Shown here piece by piece: positions 12,490 to 24,055 of a stretch of 64,000 nucleotides of DNA. The stretch lies in assembly GCA_946811185.2 (NCBI GenBank), contig OX328112.1, positions 21,047,558 to 21,111,557 of the forward strand, in the 5' to 3' direction. A model generated the notes under the pieces. The model searched no databases. It was not told where the DNA came from and was given only the letters and a program-made list of their open reading frames with translations. Every line of letters starts with the position of its first letter. Position 1 is the stretch's first letter. This DNA comes from Hippopus hippopus. Lineage: Eukaryota > Mollusca > Bivalvia > Cardiida > Cardiidae. The translations under genes and the position numbers were made by a program.

Positions 12490-13836
12490 CTAGGGTTGTT
12501 CATCTAATTGTGTCACTCGATGTCTATGAGATGCATGATATTAAATGCATATACATGTATTTCGTTCATTTCATTCCTTCAAAATATTCTTCCTTGACAA
12601 AAATACATTTTTCAAGTCTGGAAATCTAGTCTGTGAAGGCTGCAAAATAGGCTTTTCTGGGAATACCCAGCAGACCCTGGAAAATGGCACTTCCCAAGGC
12701 ACTTTTAAAGCCATATCGACATCCAGAGAGAGTTTTCTTCAATAAAGGAAAGAGAAAAAAGTTACATGGGCTGAGGTCAGGAGAAAAGGGTGGAGGGGAA
12801 GCTGTACCGTCTTTCTGTTTCCAGGAAATTCTGAACAATTGCAGACTTGTGAGCAGCTTTACTTTCATGAATGAGGCACAGGTCCCTTAATCCGGCTCAA
12901 GGTCTCCGTTTTTCATAGTGTTTCTTCACTTTTGAGAGAACATTGCTCTTGAAAAACTTGTCTGTAACCATTCGGCCGTTCGGTACAGGAATTTGAGCAA
13001 CTGAACCGTTTGAATTAAAAACTATGGCATATAAAGCTTTTTTTGCGCTTTTAATCCTTTTTGCTATGATCGGCCTAGCTTGGTCTTTGCACAGCCATTG
13101 TTTATTATTGACGTGTCTCTGGGGCTCAAAATAATAAATCCAGGTTTCATCACCTGTGAACAGTTCTGATATTCTGCGTTTGTCACAATTTTTGTACTTT
13201 TTAAGAAGAATTTTGGCAATTTTTACACGAGTAGCCTTTTGTTGATCTGTCAAGAGATGGGGGACCCATCGAGCGCAAATCTTACAAAGTTTTAACTCCT
13301 TGGTCAAAATCTTATGAACTGACCATGATGATATGCCAACTCTCTTAGCTATTTCTTTCACTGGAAGACTGGCATCCTGCTTAATTAAATCTGCCACAGC
13401 AACAACATTTTCTTTGGAAGCTGCAGTTTTGGGATGACCAGGTCGGGTAACATCTTTTAAGTAAGTTCTACCGTCTTTAAATTTTTTATACTATCTGAAA
13501 ACCGACCGTTTCGATACCACAGAAGCCCGATGTATCTGACATAATTCACTAAATATTTGTGAAGCTGAAACAATCAGACTAATGCGACTTTTAATAGAGG
13601 CCCTAATTTCAAGCTTTGCTTTTGGGTTCATTGTATATTCAGTAATATAGCAAGTGTATATGACTGCACCTACTTTAATTTTCAATAACTTTTGACAGAA
13701 TGAACCTATCAAAACAAAATATCGTGCCAGTATTCAAAACGACTTACATGTACTTCTGAAAATACCGTTATTTTCGTGTGATACGGTCGTGTGGTACGCA
13801 GGCGTATTAGTGGCACGATTAAATGAACGACCCTTG
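12490..13836 (-). mobile_element. Mariner-like transposon, inactive
   Basis: 1,347 bp, flanked by TA at 12488-12489 and 13837-13838. Counting the flanking TA, the inverted ends (12488-12516 and 13810-13838) match at about 24 of 29 positions: the left reads TACTAGGGTTGTTCAT and the right, on the other strand, TACAAGGGTCGTTCAT. The length and TA target are typical of mariner. The transposase inside is on the minus strand and broken. Confidence 0.88.
12560..13631 (-). pseudogene. Mariner transposase pseudogene
   Basis: The minus strand encodes, in order: an N-terminal helix-turn-helix region (about 13631-13494); a TAG stop just before a KKFKDGR-type linker where the family usually has Trp; a second HTH (EIAKRVGISSWSVHKIL) and WVPHLLT; then FTGDETWIYYFEP with the first catalytic Asp. 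A TGA follows at 12897-12899 and a frameshift lies between there and the PFSPDLSPCNFFLFP motif. The second catalytic position reads FNSNG (Asn for Asp) and the third HESKAAH instead of the usual HDNA-type motif. Two stops, a frameshift and lost catalytic residues make it inactive. Confidence 0.85.
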
Positions 13837-13907
13837 TACTGTTTCAGTCAAATGTTTAGATCAAAGCTGTTTTTGGTTTGAGTGTCTTATAAATATCAAG
13901 TATTTAA

Positions 13908-14090
13908 CTCTTTACCAAACAATCCAGTGTTTTAAGAATGCTGAGGGAAAAAAGCTATTGAAAACATTGTGGAAACAGTATAAAATTCTATTGCTCTTTC
14001 AAAGAAAAAAATATTTTAGTCACATTCAATTTGTCATCTTAGAATTATTTTCAATTTGGCCAGAGTCCTGCTTTTTGTAAGCAGGAATAG
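13908..14090 (-). mobile_element. Family A TTAA MITE
   Basis: Flanked by TTAA at 13904-13907 and 14091-14094. Starts CTCTTTACCAAACAATCC. The central hairpin is eroded. It lies 70 bp from the mariner end. Confidence 0.6.
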
Positions 14091-14389
14091 TTAATCATGA
14101 TTTTGACATAATGATAATTACAATTGGTCTATTTATTGTAATATTAAAATGATTTTTGTGATTGTTTCAAAAGGTCTTTTCTACTAGAACAAAAAGGATA
14201 GTTTTTTTTTTTTTTTGTTGTTGTAATGTTCTAATTATATCTAACAATTCTAAATTGGATAATTTTGTAATCTGTTTATTATGCATTCCCCCTTAAAATG
14301 TGTAAGGATGCTGAAGTAATGAAAAAAACTTTCCAGAAGTATGGCAGTTTTAGGGGTTTATTTTGATAGAATGTGTTACTAATAAATGT

Positions 14390-14480
14390 ACTGTAAATCC
14401 AAAATTAGTCTGCACATTCTATGCAGCCCTGTCTTGATCCACATTGTCTGCAAAAGCAACCTTAGTTGTGTTTAGCACTG
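14390..14480. mobile_element. Family B palindromic element, part
   Basis: Contains AGTCTGCACATTCTATGCAG and TCTTGATCCACATTGTCTGC, the family B core. The ends are not clear. Confidence 0.45.
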
Positions 14481-14554
14481 TATGTAATAGCTCATGATGT
14501 TGCGTCTCTGACACAAGTGTCAGTGCCATTTTCTTTGCAAGCATCCTAATTTAA

Positions 14555-14740
14555 CCCCTAGAGGGCCAAAGGACATTATGAATGTTGATGTAAGAAGCAA
14601 TTTAATGAAATCTGAATCAGGTTAGTATTTACTAATGTTTCAGCAACCAGACATTGAAGATCCAAAATCAGACTGCACTTTTTTTTTTTAATCTACATTG
14701 GCTGCAAAAGCAACTGAAGGTGTTACAAGTGCTTTAAGGT
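14555..14740. mobile_element. Family B TTAA element
   Basis: TTAA at 14551-14554 and 14741-14744. The ends are CCCCTAGAGGGCC and GTGCTTTAAGGT. The interior has AAGATCCAAAATCAGACTGC and ATCTACATTGGCTGC. A poly-T run interrupts the hairpin. Confidence 0.55.
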
Positions 14741-15281
14741 TTAACACTGAAAAGCACTTGCCGTCTGGAAAACGGCTTCATACATGTATGTTGCCTTTTC
14801 ACAGCTTTCTTGAAAAAGACAGAAAAAGAAAATCCAAGATCAGACTCTATGTCTTCTGTACAGTTGTGCATACCAAACTGAGAAAAAAGTAAGCTGTTTT
14901 TGTCATAATCATTGGAAACACTTACTTAGTTGCTTTTGCAAAGCTTGTATAGCTTAAGACTTGAAATAGTAAAACATCCCAAACTAAAAGCTTTTACAAT
15001 TTCATGTTCATGAAGCATTAAAATAGAAAAAGCCTAAATTGCTGAAAATTTAAAAAAGAGAAAATAATCTGAAGTAAAAGATAATTATACTAAGTTATGT
15101 TAGAAAATGATGTTGTTATTTAGAGTATTCATGTAATATTGTATGAGTATTGTTAGCATAACATTTAGATGTGTGACACAGAATTTGTAATTTAGCAGAG
15201 GTTTTTGTTGTGCTATGATTTTGTGAAGAGGGTGACGATAAATATATAGAAATGGCTAATTTTTTACCAATCAAATTTCAG

Positions 15282-15920
15282 ACGGATTGGAGCCGGAAAA
15301 AGAAGTCTGGGAAGGAATGAGGCCCTCCAGTTTTATTGCCCACAAGAGCGACGCTGAAAAAATAGCTCAGAGTCAGCAGTTTTCATCTGCCTCTGGCAAA
15401 GTTCCTGAATCACCTGAAAGGTCAAAATCAGAAATAAGCATGTCCCCTAAAACTCCCGTTTTACAGCGTTCTCACACTTCACCAGTTTCAGACAGGTCTG
15501 AGAAAAGTTTGAAATCTAGGTCAAGACCAGGATCTGATGTGAGCAAATCTCACCGACCTTTGCTTAGTCAGCTGAACCAGATGGAGGTAGAAGCTGAGAT
15601 TATAAGAGAGCAAACTGAGATATCACACATTACTGAACCAGTACAATCAGAGCTCAGTAAGATGTCAGAGAAAGGTGATGCTGATACTGTAGAATCTGAG
15701 GTAACAAAGATACAGGAAGATATAGAGGAAGAGAAGGATGAAGTTACAGAGCAAGATATAAAGGATGTTGATGAAGGGGAAGAAGATAGGGCCAAAATTA
15801 ATGATTTAGAAGTTGGAGAAGAAGAGAAAGAGGCAGATGAAGACGCTGAGAAATCCCTGGTTGAAACTGGAGGGCCTTCTCCTGCTGGTTCTCAAAAAGG
15901 GGACACTCAAACTGATCTAG
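15282..15920 (+). CDS. KIAA2012: KIAA2012-like, exon 5 (acidic)
   Basis: 213 codons, phase 1 to 1. The first part is Ser/Pro/Lys-rich with many SP and SPK-like sites (SMSPKTPVLQRSHTSPVSD). The second part is strongly acidic (EEEKDEVTEQDIKDVDEGEE), likely helical or disordered. The acceptor is TTTCAG at 15281. The donor at 15921 is GTATTT, the weakest in the gene. The frame stays open past it to a stop at 16049-16051 and would add a hydrophobic tail if the intron were retained; see findings. Confidence 0.82.
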
Positions 15921-16371
15921 GTATTTTTTGGGATGCAGTGTTTTCAAGACAGTTTACTATTCTTATTATCCCAGTTATATTTCTGATTTATTTAATGTGC
16001 ACTCTTCGTTATATTACACCATGGTCCATGAAAACACTGTTGAAAATATGAAAAGAGAATTTAGAAAGTGTTTCATAAGATTAATTTTTTCTCTTCCAAG
16101 TGAATAATCAACAATTCTAAATGTTGTTTCAATTCTGAATGACACATTACCTACCTGTTTGTTTGAGATATTCTGTCTCAGCCAATCAGATTGCTTTTTG
16201 TGAAAGTAAAAATAAGATTGAATGAGGACGGACCCTTTTCTGTTATGTCGTCAAGCCATAACTTTTTCAAAATTTTGCACAGATTTTTATTTAGGCCAGT
16301 TCACATTGTTTTTATGGTAAAATGACTCAAAGCACTCTGTTATTAATTTGATAAGTTGAAGTATCTAAAGA

Positions 16372-16404
16372 AATAAATTGAATCGAAAGAAAAAAAAAAA
16401 AAAA
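16372..16404 (+). promoter_or_regulatory. AATAAA followed by a genomic poly-A run
   Basis: AATAAA at 16372-16377, then an uninterrupted A run at about 16388-16404, 320 bp past the stop that would end an intron-5-retained transcript. It could act as a poly(A) site, or be an internal priming trap for cDNA. Confidence 0.3.
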
Positions 16405-16525
16405 TTATAAAACAAAGATGTGTACACCTTTTGTTTATAGCAAAGAGTCTTATACCATGGGCCGTGGGACTTTCACAAGTTATTTAAACTGTTGCACATG
16501 CATGTTAACTTATATGATCCTTTAA

Positions 16526-16744
16526 CTCTTTTCCAAACAATCCTAAGTTTAACAACCTCTAGGAAGAAGGCTTCTGAAAACAATTCGGTAAAAGAAGAAA
16601 ATGCTGGTATACAACATTTGCTCCTTTTCCCAATGATGTTTTCTGCTCTGTCAAAGAACTTCAGCTCCTTTTTACCTATTTCGAATTTTCGTCTGTTGAT
16701 GCGTTCTGTTTGGAGAAGTTCAAAATGTGTTGTTTAGTAAAGAG
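16526..16744 (-). mobile_element. Family A TTAA MITE, complete
   Basis: 219 bp. TTAA at 16522-16525 and TTGA at 16745-16748. Ends CTCTTTTCCAAACAATCC and TGTTTAGTAAAGAG. The hairpin is GAAAATGCTGGTATACAACATTTGCTCC-like with mismatches. Confidence 0.65.
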
Positions 16745-17088
16745 TTGATATCTTTGTTACAGAGCCTATACAGCACACTGTTTTTTCCAGGTCACAGACT
16801 ATTAACTTGTTTTTAATGTAACATTTTTAACCTTTTTCCAGCTAAAATAGAAAAATAAATAAATAAATAAAATCAACCAAGTATTTGGAGTAAGTGAGAG
16901 GTTTTGATTAGCGATAGTAAAGCTAAACCAATGACTTAGATATCAAAATCTGTAGGTCAAGATCAGACTTCAAAAATTCTATCTTATCTCTTCAAAAAGG
17001 TAGCTATTAACTTTTATCATTGTATGAATTTTAGTTAAGTTTTTAGAAGATGTCAGGAAAGAGACAACACATTTTTGATAGCCAATCT

Positions 17089-17345
17089 TTTTATCCCCCG
17101 CCGAAGGCGGAGGTATATAGTTTTAGCGTTGTTCGTCCGTCCGTCCTTCCGTCCGTCCGTGTGTCCGTCCGGGAGAATATCTCCAATACCATTGGACGAA
17201 ATTTCGTGAAACTTTATACATGTGTACAATAACCCATTCCGCCGATACGCTCTTTTTTTTTTTTTTGATTCGATGAAAAATGGCTGACTGGGAGCGATTT
17301 TAAGTTATGCGGTCAAGTAAATTTTTCGACGGGGGATATCATTTC
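17089..17345 (+). repeat. (GTCC)n element, short type
   Basis: Starts TTATCCCCCGCCGAAGGCGG and AGGTATATAG, carries a GTCC/CCGT run at 17130-17172, and ends near GACGGGGGATATCATTTC. The CCCCCG start and CGGGGG end pair as inverted termini. It belongs to the same structural class as the elements at 30.2 kb and 63.9 kb. Confidence 0.55.
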
Positions 17346-17639
17346 AACGAAATTGCTTGTTCTTTACAGCTAGACAATAGGAATTTAATTTTCCTATGCT
17401 CCTTGCATATGTTTTGCGTGCTTAACTCAATACTGTCAGCTACAATTTGCAGCAGATGTCTCCATTTGCAACACTGTTTTGAAATGTGATCTTCTGCAGA
17501 CACAAAATTTTGTCTGCAGTCTGTAATTAATTAACCGTTAATCTGCTAATAAGCTAAATGAAACTTTCAAGCCGATGATTAAAACCAACAGATTGCCTTT
17601 TCAGAGCTTTTTTTTTTTTTGAAAAATAAAATCTCCTTA

Positions 17640-17741
17640 TCGGACAATGAAGATCCAAGATCAGACTGCATACCCTATGCAGTCTGATCTTGATCTACAC
17701 TTTCCGAAAAAGCTCCTTGAGGACACTTAGCACCCTAAGGT
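17640..17741. mobile_element. Family B element with perfect hairpin
   Basis: Arms AAGATCAGACTGCATA (17657-17672) and TATGCAGTCTGATCTT (17676-17691) are perfectly complementary around a 3-nt loop. The right end GCACCCTAAGG precedes TTAA (17742-17745). Confidence 0.65.
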
Positions 17742-18143
17742 TTAAAACACATTTAGCCTGTTTTCACTTCTCTTACTGGAAGTCTATTGCTGATTTCATC
17801 ATATGCAAATAGTGATTGATACTTACAGAATATAACGGTATGATACAAAAGTATTTGCAAAAGTGTCATTATTACTTTACACATAAGATTTCAACCGAGG
17901 ATACTTTGGTATGTGTTGATATGTGATACACAATTGAAAAACGTTGCCGATACACATTGAATTGAATTCTGTGGTCACAAGAACAATGTCCGTGATATTG
18001 AGTGTGGCAAACACTCTGTGACATAGAGTATGGCAAATACTCTCATTAAACTGTGAAGGTAATTGCCAAATAATTTTAATACAAGTAAATGTTACATTTC
18101 TTTAATATGCAGTAAAACCAGTAATAGCCATCACCTCTATTCA

Positions 18144-18369
18144 CTCTTTACCACACAATGCTGAGCTTTAATGAACCCGAGACAGAAAGCTTTTGAAAGC
18201 ATTGTGGAAAAAGGAGAAAATGCTGGTAACCAGCACTTTCTACTTTTCCAACGATGTTTTCTATCCTTTCACAGACATATCTCATAATTTGAGCCATGTT
18301 TAATTTGTTATCTCCAAATGCTTTCAGTGTAGATAAGTCTAAACTGCAATTTTGAAGTCTGGTAAAGGG
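18144..18369 (-). mobile_element. Family A TTAA MITE, complete
   Basis: 226 bp. Preceded by TTCA and followed by TTAA at 18370-18373. Ends CTCTTTACCACACAATGC and GAAGTCTGGTAAAGGG. The hairpin around GGAGAAAATGCTGGTAACC is well kept. Confidence 0.7.
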
Positions 18370-18629
18370 TTAAGCAAAGAACATGTGTATTAAGTAAGAG
18401 GTATATTGAGCTCACGAAGAAGGCAAGTATGATGAAATATGCCTGTACACTTAGCACCTGCTTATATTATACATGTAATTAATTTACATTAGTGACCTTG
18501 CATCAGTGTTGAAAGGTTATTTCAGGGCATGGTTATTTAAACTCAGTTTTAGCTCGCGTTCTTTATTAATGTAATGTAATGGAAGATGCTTTGTTAGTTT
18601 ATATCAGGAGGTAGTTGGTTCAATCTTAA

Positions 18630-18845
18630 CCATACAGTCCTGTCTTTTAAATATCCTGAAGTATAAGGGTTTTGAAAGTATTTGGGGAAAAGGAAAAACA
18701 TGTTGGTAACTAGCATTTTCTTCTTTTCCTGCAATATTTTTTCCCTATTCACTGACAAACTCCATTATTTAAGCTAAATTTACTTTGTTGCTACAAATGC
18801 TTTTAACTTGCTTAAGTCTAAAATTTTGTCTCCTGGTAAGAAAGT
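18630..18845 (-). mobile_element. Family A TTAA MITE
   Basis: TTAA at 18626-18629. The interior GGGGAAAAGGAAAAACATG, GGTAACTAGCATTTTC and ATGCTTTTAACTTGC fit family A. The right end is CTCCTGGTAAG. Confidence 0.6.
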
Positions 18846-18939
18846 ATGTCTTAGAGCACCCAATAGACCAAAAAGAAATTTAAAAAAAAAAAAGTGCAAT
18901 TTCATTGTTGGTTTTGTCCAGAATACCTCTGTATAGCAG

Positions 18940-19050
18940 ATAGCATAGCTCAAAGATAAGACTACATGTTTTGTGCAGTTTGATCTAGATCTACTCTGGA
19001 AGCAAGAGCAACAAAATTTGTGAGAGGCATTCCAAAGTTTTAGTAATCTT
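18940..19050. mobile_element. Family B element, degenerate
   Basis: TCAAAGATAAGACTACATG and TGCAGTTTGATCTAGATCTA match the family B core. It sits just upstream of exon 6, ending about 16 bp from the acceptor. Confidence 0.45.
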
Positions 19051-19066
19051 ATCTTTTGTTTGACAG

Positions 19067-19191
19067 ATTCACCAAAATCCCATGTGACGGAACAGGAGAT
19101 TATTGACACACTGACGTCTCATGCCTCCAGAATTGCAGAAAGCGTATTAAGTCAAAGTGACGGTGGACAGGTTTTAGAGGAAGACATCAGG
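19067..19191 (+). CDS. KIAA2012: KIAA2012-like, exon 6
   Basis: Starts phase 1 after GACAG at 19066 and ends phase 0 before GTACTG at 19192, about 42 codons. The stretch EQEIIDTLTSHASRIAESVL looks like an amphipathic helix. It marks the switch from phase-1 junctions to a small run of phase-0 junctions. I see no named domain. Confidence 0.72.
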
Positions 19192-21004
19192 GTACTGTTG
19201 CTATGGCTACCATTCTTTTTTATTTCTATCACTACAATTGTAGAAATATGCAATTTCTTGCGCACTGTTGACACTTGTTAAGCCAAGTAGACAATTAAGA
19301 AAAAATCCTTTACAACAAGAGTATTAAAAAAATTGGTGATTTTTTTTTTTTGAAAATCCTTTTTTCATCCTTCTGCTTCTTTGAAAAAGATATTATACTA
19401 TACTGTTGAACCTGTCATAGAAACCACGTAAGTTTAACAACCAACTGCTCATAAAAAACACTGCTTTGATCTACCATCCTTGAAAAAATTACTCAATTGA
19501 ATGTGCACCTGCTGTAAGAGATAACTATCTAGATTCCTGTTGGTGGTCCTCAAATACAGGTTTGATTGAATTTGTATCGCTGGCATCTTATGAAAGTATT
19601 TAAAATACTTGTGTGTGAGATAGAATATGTAAGTTTGTTTTCGCATTTACCTGTCATTGAAGTAATTTTTATCTTACAAAAAAGAATTTTTGACATCAAA
19701 ATCACATTATTATAATATTATCTTCAAGCACCTGTAGATGCCTAAACCAGCATGCAATCCCTTTAATGGATGATTCCATGTTTTTATAACCATGAGAAGA
19801 AGGCTATTGAAAGCATCTTGAGAAAAAAAAAAGAAACCTCTGATCACCAGCATCTACTCCTTTTCTACAATACCTTATATTTTTGTATCCTCTCAAAAAA
19901 GAAAAAAAATTATCATAAGTGTTACATTGCATAAAATATTATTCCTTTTGTTTTAATCCAAATAATTATTAACATTGAATGACTGTCTCCACCTGTTTTA
20001 ATCTGTGATTATGCGAATTTGTTTCCAAGATCCAACAGCAACAATTTATTATAATTTCCTCCTTTTAAAGCACTATGATGCTCAAAGACCTACTTCAAGG
20101 TAAAAAAAAACATGGGATCATTTATTAAATGGTTAATTAGATTTTTTTTTAAGCTGATGATTGTCAGTTATTATTTGAGCTTGTTCTTGCAATCTAACGT
20201 TGCATAAAAATTTTCCATATTCTTAAATATCTTCTATTCAACAATTGCTGTAATTGTTGACATGTGATGCAGAGACATCTGAAAACATTGCAGACTTCTC
20301 ATATTCAGAGCATTTTACAGAAATCAGTTGAATGAGGATCAAGTGATTTGTAAATAAAGAAAATAATTGTTACTATGTTCTCCTGTTTCACGATGTTTTT
20401 AAAAACCATCTTCTTCAGCGTTGTTATACAAAAGATAATTTGTTTCAGGGTAAAATTTAGCCTCATACACCTTAAAGTTGTGATGATATCTTTGCTGTCC
20501 TTTGCTTTTCCTCCTAACAAGTCTAGTTTATGAAATACAAAAGATTTGACTAACCATTGATATCTAACTTGCACTAGAAACAATAGCTTGCTTGAGAAAC
20601 TTAATATTTAAAGAGTGTTTTTTTCATGAGTTGCTGTCACAGGGTATCAGTTTGGAAGGGCCCCGAATTACAATTGTTTACTATCATTGTGTGATGTTCA
20701 TGGGAACTATATCTTGAAATACTGTTAAAAACGTTTGAGCATCCAAGAGAATTTCAGAAAAATAAACCGTTGACTGTTAACTTCGATGTTTTGACTAACT
20801 TGTTACCTCCAGAACTGCAGCAGACAACTTTCAAAATCAAAATGAATTTGACATTTTATATGACTACTTTTGATAACTTTGTAGGAAAGGGATGAATTGG
20901 CCATGAGTGGCATTTTCTCTTCTTGTCACATTATTTTCAAAAAGTGGTCTGCTGGAAGACAGAAAGTTATCTGCTTGAGGTAATGTGCTATATACTACTT
21001 TAAG
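19192..21004 (+). other. Intron 6
   Basis: 1.8 kb. Degenerate family A hairpins near 19790-19895, 20330-20420 and 20885-20950. Nothing else recognised. Confidence 0.45.
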
Positions 21005-21085
21005 CGAGCTGCTGCTTTATGGATGGAGACTCACCCGGCTAGAGATATCTCTCGAAGTCAATCAGTCCAGGAGATTCCAGATCAA
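21005..21085 (+). CDS. KIAA2012: KIAA2012-like, exon 7 (81 nt)
   Basis: A 27-codon exon, phase 0 to 0, acceptor TTTAAG at 21004, strong donor GTAAGG at 21086. It encodes RAAALWMETHPARDISRSQ followed by SVQEIPDQ. Its frame joins exons 6 and 8 cleanly. Skipping it would also keep frame, so it could be a cassette exon. Confidence 0.68.
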
Positions 21086-21206
21086 GTAAGGAAATAATTA
21101 ATGTCTCCATCTTGATCACATATTTTTCCTCTTTTTCCTCCACATTACTTTATGGTAGCTTCTGACATATTCACCTTTGAAAATTTCGTCTTTTTCCTCT
21201 CTAGTT

Positions 21207-21450
21207 TTAGCTCAATGCAGCACTAAGTGCTCAAGGTGAGCTTTTGTTATGCTTTGTCTGTTGTGTAACTTTTATTGTCAATTTCTTCCTTTTTTGCACT
21301 CTAGAGGCCACCTTTTTTGTCCGGACTTCATGAAATATGATAACAGTGTTTGTCGTAGTATCTTAATGACATATCAAAGCGGTTTGTAAATGAGTCGTTT
21401 TAGGTCGAAAATTAGGTCACTATGTCTCAGGTTTCGAAAAAAAGAATTTT
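21207..21450 (+). repeat. Tandem-unit element, one unit
   Basis: Starts TTAGCTCAATGCAGCACTAA and TGCTCAAGGTGAGCTTTTG, the same lead-in as the elements at 37.5 and 43.2 kb, then GCACTCTAGAGGCCACC. Only about one unit is present. Confidence 0.55.
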
Positions 21451-21651
21451 TGTGCATTCTAAATCATACTCAAACTATCATTAAACTTAATTTGGATGAT
21501 AATTTACAAAGCAAGTTTGAAGAATTGGTTGCCAAAGAAATTTAAAAAAAAATGTGACCAGGTCAAATCCAAGATAAGAACCCATAGTGTTCTTTTGATG
21601 CCATGTTTCTAGTCCAGTGATCATGAAACTGTATCAGAATGTTTGCCATGT

Positions 21652-22130
21652 TATACCCTGCATAAAAAAAGTTTTGGGGCTTGCTATGGTGATAGTATGT
21701 TGTCCGTCTGTCCATCTGCGTATAGATTCCATTTTTTGTCCACTTCTCCTCATACAATTTTCAGCAAGTTTATTATTGTGTTGCTGATGCAATAAAATGT
21801 GGATTTTGTATTTATTCCCTTTGAAACTTGCGCAGATACTTTTGTATCATTTAAAGACTGAGCCCTATTGGAAATGAAAAAAAAAAGTAATCAGTTTAGG
21901 AAAAGCAAACATCTTGGGACTTATTCTTGTTTACTCACTATTTCTTACCCACTAAGTCCACATTATCTATCCCATTTCCTTGAAACTTGCAGGGATTTTT
22001 GTTATAAGTAGTACTATAACCCTACAAAGTTTGGCTTGATTTTCAAGAGAAGTCATTTTTTCTTCAGTTCACCATGCAAACTTGTTGTCTCAGTGCTTTT
22101 AGCATGTTTTGCATGGGCTCAAGCCCTGCT
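21652..22130 (+). repeat. Dispersed repeat with CCGTCTGTCC patch
   Basis: ATACCCTGCATAAAAAAAG, then GTTGTCCGTCTGTCC and a stretch with repeated CCTTTGAAACTTGC / CCTTGAAACTTGC wording. It resembles the other (GTCC)n elements in plan. The limits are approximate. Confidence 0.4.
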
Positions 22131-23874
22131 CAACTACCCCCCCCAAAAGTGCATTTTTTCTAGGTCTTTTTACTTTTTTCTATCATGAGTTCATGGTATT
22201 TCAAAATTTTGTTTGAAAAAAATTAACTTGAATTCTATGCAGCGTTTGTTGAAAAGGGGGGGGGGGGAAGGGAATAGGGAAGGGGGCAACTAAGTCTATC
22301 ATGCTTTTACGTACATGAAATGTGACGTAAGTTTTCATTCATGGCCTAGAGCTGTTGGTTAAACGGAAAATTAATGATTGATTTTTGTTGTTTCGTTCAT
22401 ATGGATATATACAGATCAGTAGCTGCCAGTTGAGCTATGCAGGCTCTCATGGTCTTGTGAAATATTTCACTGGAATACTTCTTTGGTCACTTTCTACCAA
22501 AATCGTTCAAATCTAGTTGCTCTTTAACAAGGTAGGTGTCGGAGTGTAAAGTAGAAAATACTCAAAACAGTTTTTCCACCAAAACTGATGGATTTATCTT
22601 TAAAGTATTTTACATGAATGTTCCGTGATTATTCTACACCAAAATTTACCCAAACCTCTCACTTTGGAGCTGGGAGAAAAATATGTAAACAGCTTCTGCT
22701 TAAAATTTGACTGTTGCAGATTTGAAAAAAAAAAAAAAAAAATCACAGGAATAGATAAAAGTGACAAAATAGAATGCTTCTTTTATTACCTAACATTATT
22801 TCATTTGTGAGGTTTAGATCAGGAGAGCAATCCAGAACCATCATGTCCCTCTCTGTTTTTTAGCTCTATATTCTTTGCATATTTGTTGTCCGTTCTCTGC
22901 ATATAAACTCTTTATTTTTTCAGTAAATATGTCAATATGATAGTGAAGAAGTCATTTGTAAGAACACGCTGTTTTATTTACATATTTATGTATCTTTTGT
23001 CTTCTATATCTCTTAAGCTGATGAGAATAACAAGGTTACATGTTATGGTAATGTTATAGTGTTGAAATATAATAAATGTCAAGTTGTTCAGGAAGGGATA
23101 CTAGTAATACATGTATATGTGGCTTGAAATTTACAAAATATGCGTGAAATGGTATAGACTCTAACTGAATAAGATTATTGTTTATACTATGAGCCATCAT
23201 GGGAACTAAATGTGAAGGTCAGCTTGTGTAGTACACCTAACCTGTTTCACTTTCGGGTAGTGGTAAGTCATAAAGAGTTTACTGATAAAGGCAAAATAGT
23301 AACAAAAATGTGAGGTAGAAGGAGCCACAAGAGACAGGTAAATGGGATTTACATGTATGGGTAATTTAAAAATATTACCAGAGTGACCATTTATATTTTA
23401 AAGTAAAATAATTCTTCAAAGTTTATAAAACTGAAAAAAAAAAAAAATAATAATAATAATAACTAGCAACTACTGTTTGCATGGCAACTAACACCTGCAC
23501 ATAAAACAAGGCTTTTTGACTTTCTATTTGTAAGAGATTCTCACAAAAAATATGACTGATGAAACAAAATTGGCTTACATCTAATTAACGTAATAGTGTC
23601 AGCACTTCGATAATTAATCAATAATGATATGAGTTATCTATATTATTAATTATTCTTTCATAGTTTTTCTGTAATTAGTATACATTGTATTTACAACTTT
23701 TTTTTAGAAAACACAAAAAGTCTGAGCTTTATTCAGGTTATTCACAAAGATTGGAGCAATTTTTGTAGAAACTGTAAAATGACAGTCACATAATCAGAAG
23801 GGGAGAATGAATAAACTGAAAGTCTCTGAAATTTATTTCTTGTGGCTTAACTTTTTATAACACAATTTTGTCTC

Positions 23875-24055
23875 TTAAGAACCCAAGGAATAGCCTTTTA
23901 AAAACTATGTTGGAAAAGGAGACAGGTATTTTTCTCCTTTTTATTCAATGTTTCTATTCTTTGTTAGACAAATACTATCATTAATTTCAATCTGCATTTG
24001 ATTTGTAGTCTGCAAATGCTTTCAAGTTGCACTAATCTAAAATTACATGTAACTG
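23875..24055 (-). mobile_element. Family A MITE, left of an opposed pair
   Basis: GTTGGAAAAGGAGACAGG, TTTTTCTCCTTTTTATTCAATG and CTGCAAATGCTTTCAAGTTG match family A in reverse orientation. It abuts a forward copy at about 24056. Confidence 0.5.

Larger units (their letters stand above)
11906..15281 (+). other. Intron 4
   Basis: 3.4 kb. Holds a SINE relic (about 12110-12250), a mariner (12490-13836), a family A copy (13908-14090) and two family B copies (about 14390-14480 and 14555-14740). Poly-T runs occur near 14200 and 14680. Confidence 0.6.
15921..19066 (+). other. Intron 5
   Basis: 3.1 kb. Contains a poly-A run at 16388-16404, family A copies at 16526-16744, 18144-18369 and 18630-18845, a (TAAA)n run near 16852-16871, a (GTCC)n element at 17089-17345 and family B copies at about 17640-17741 and 18940-19050. 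Confidence 0.6.

Noticed and set aside
15568..15795. Ser/Ile-rich minus-strand frame
   Set aside because: Shadow of the acidic exon 5.
19192..19281. Hydrophobic C-terminal tail by read-through of exon 6
   Set aside because: A T-rich intron gives Leu/Phe/Ile codons by chance, and the GTACTG donor plus the clean join to exon 7 explain the site better.
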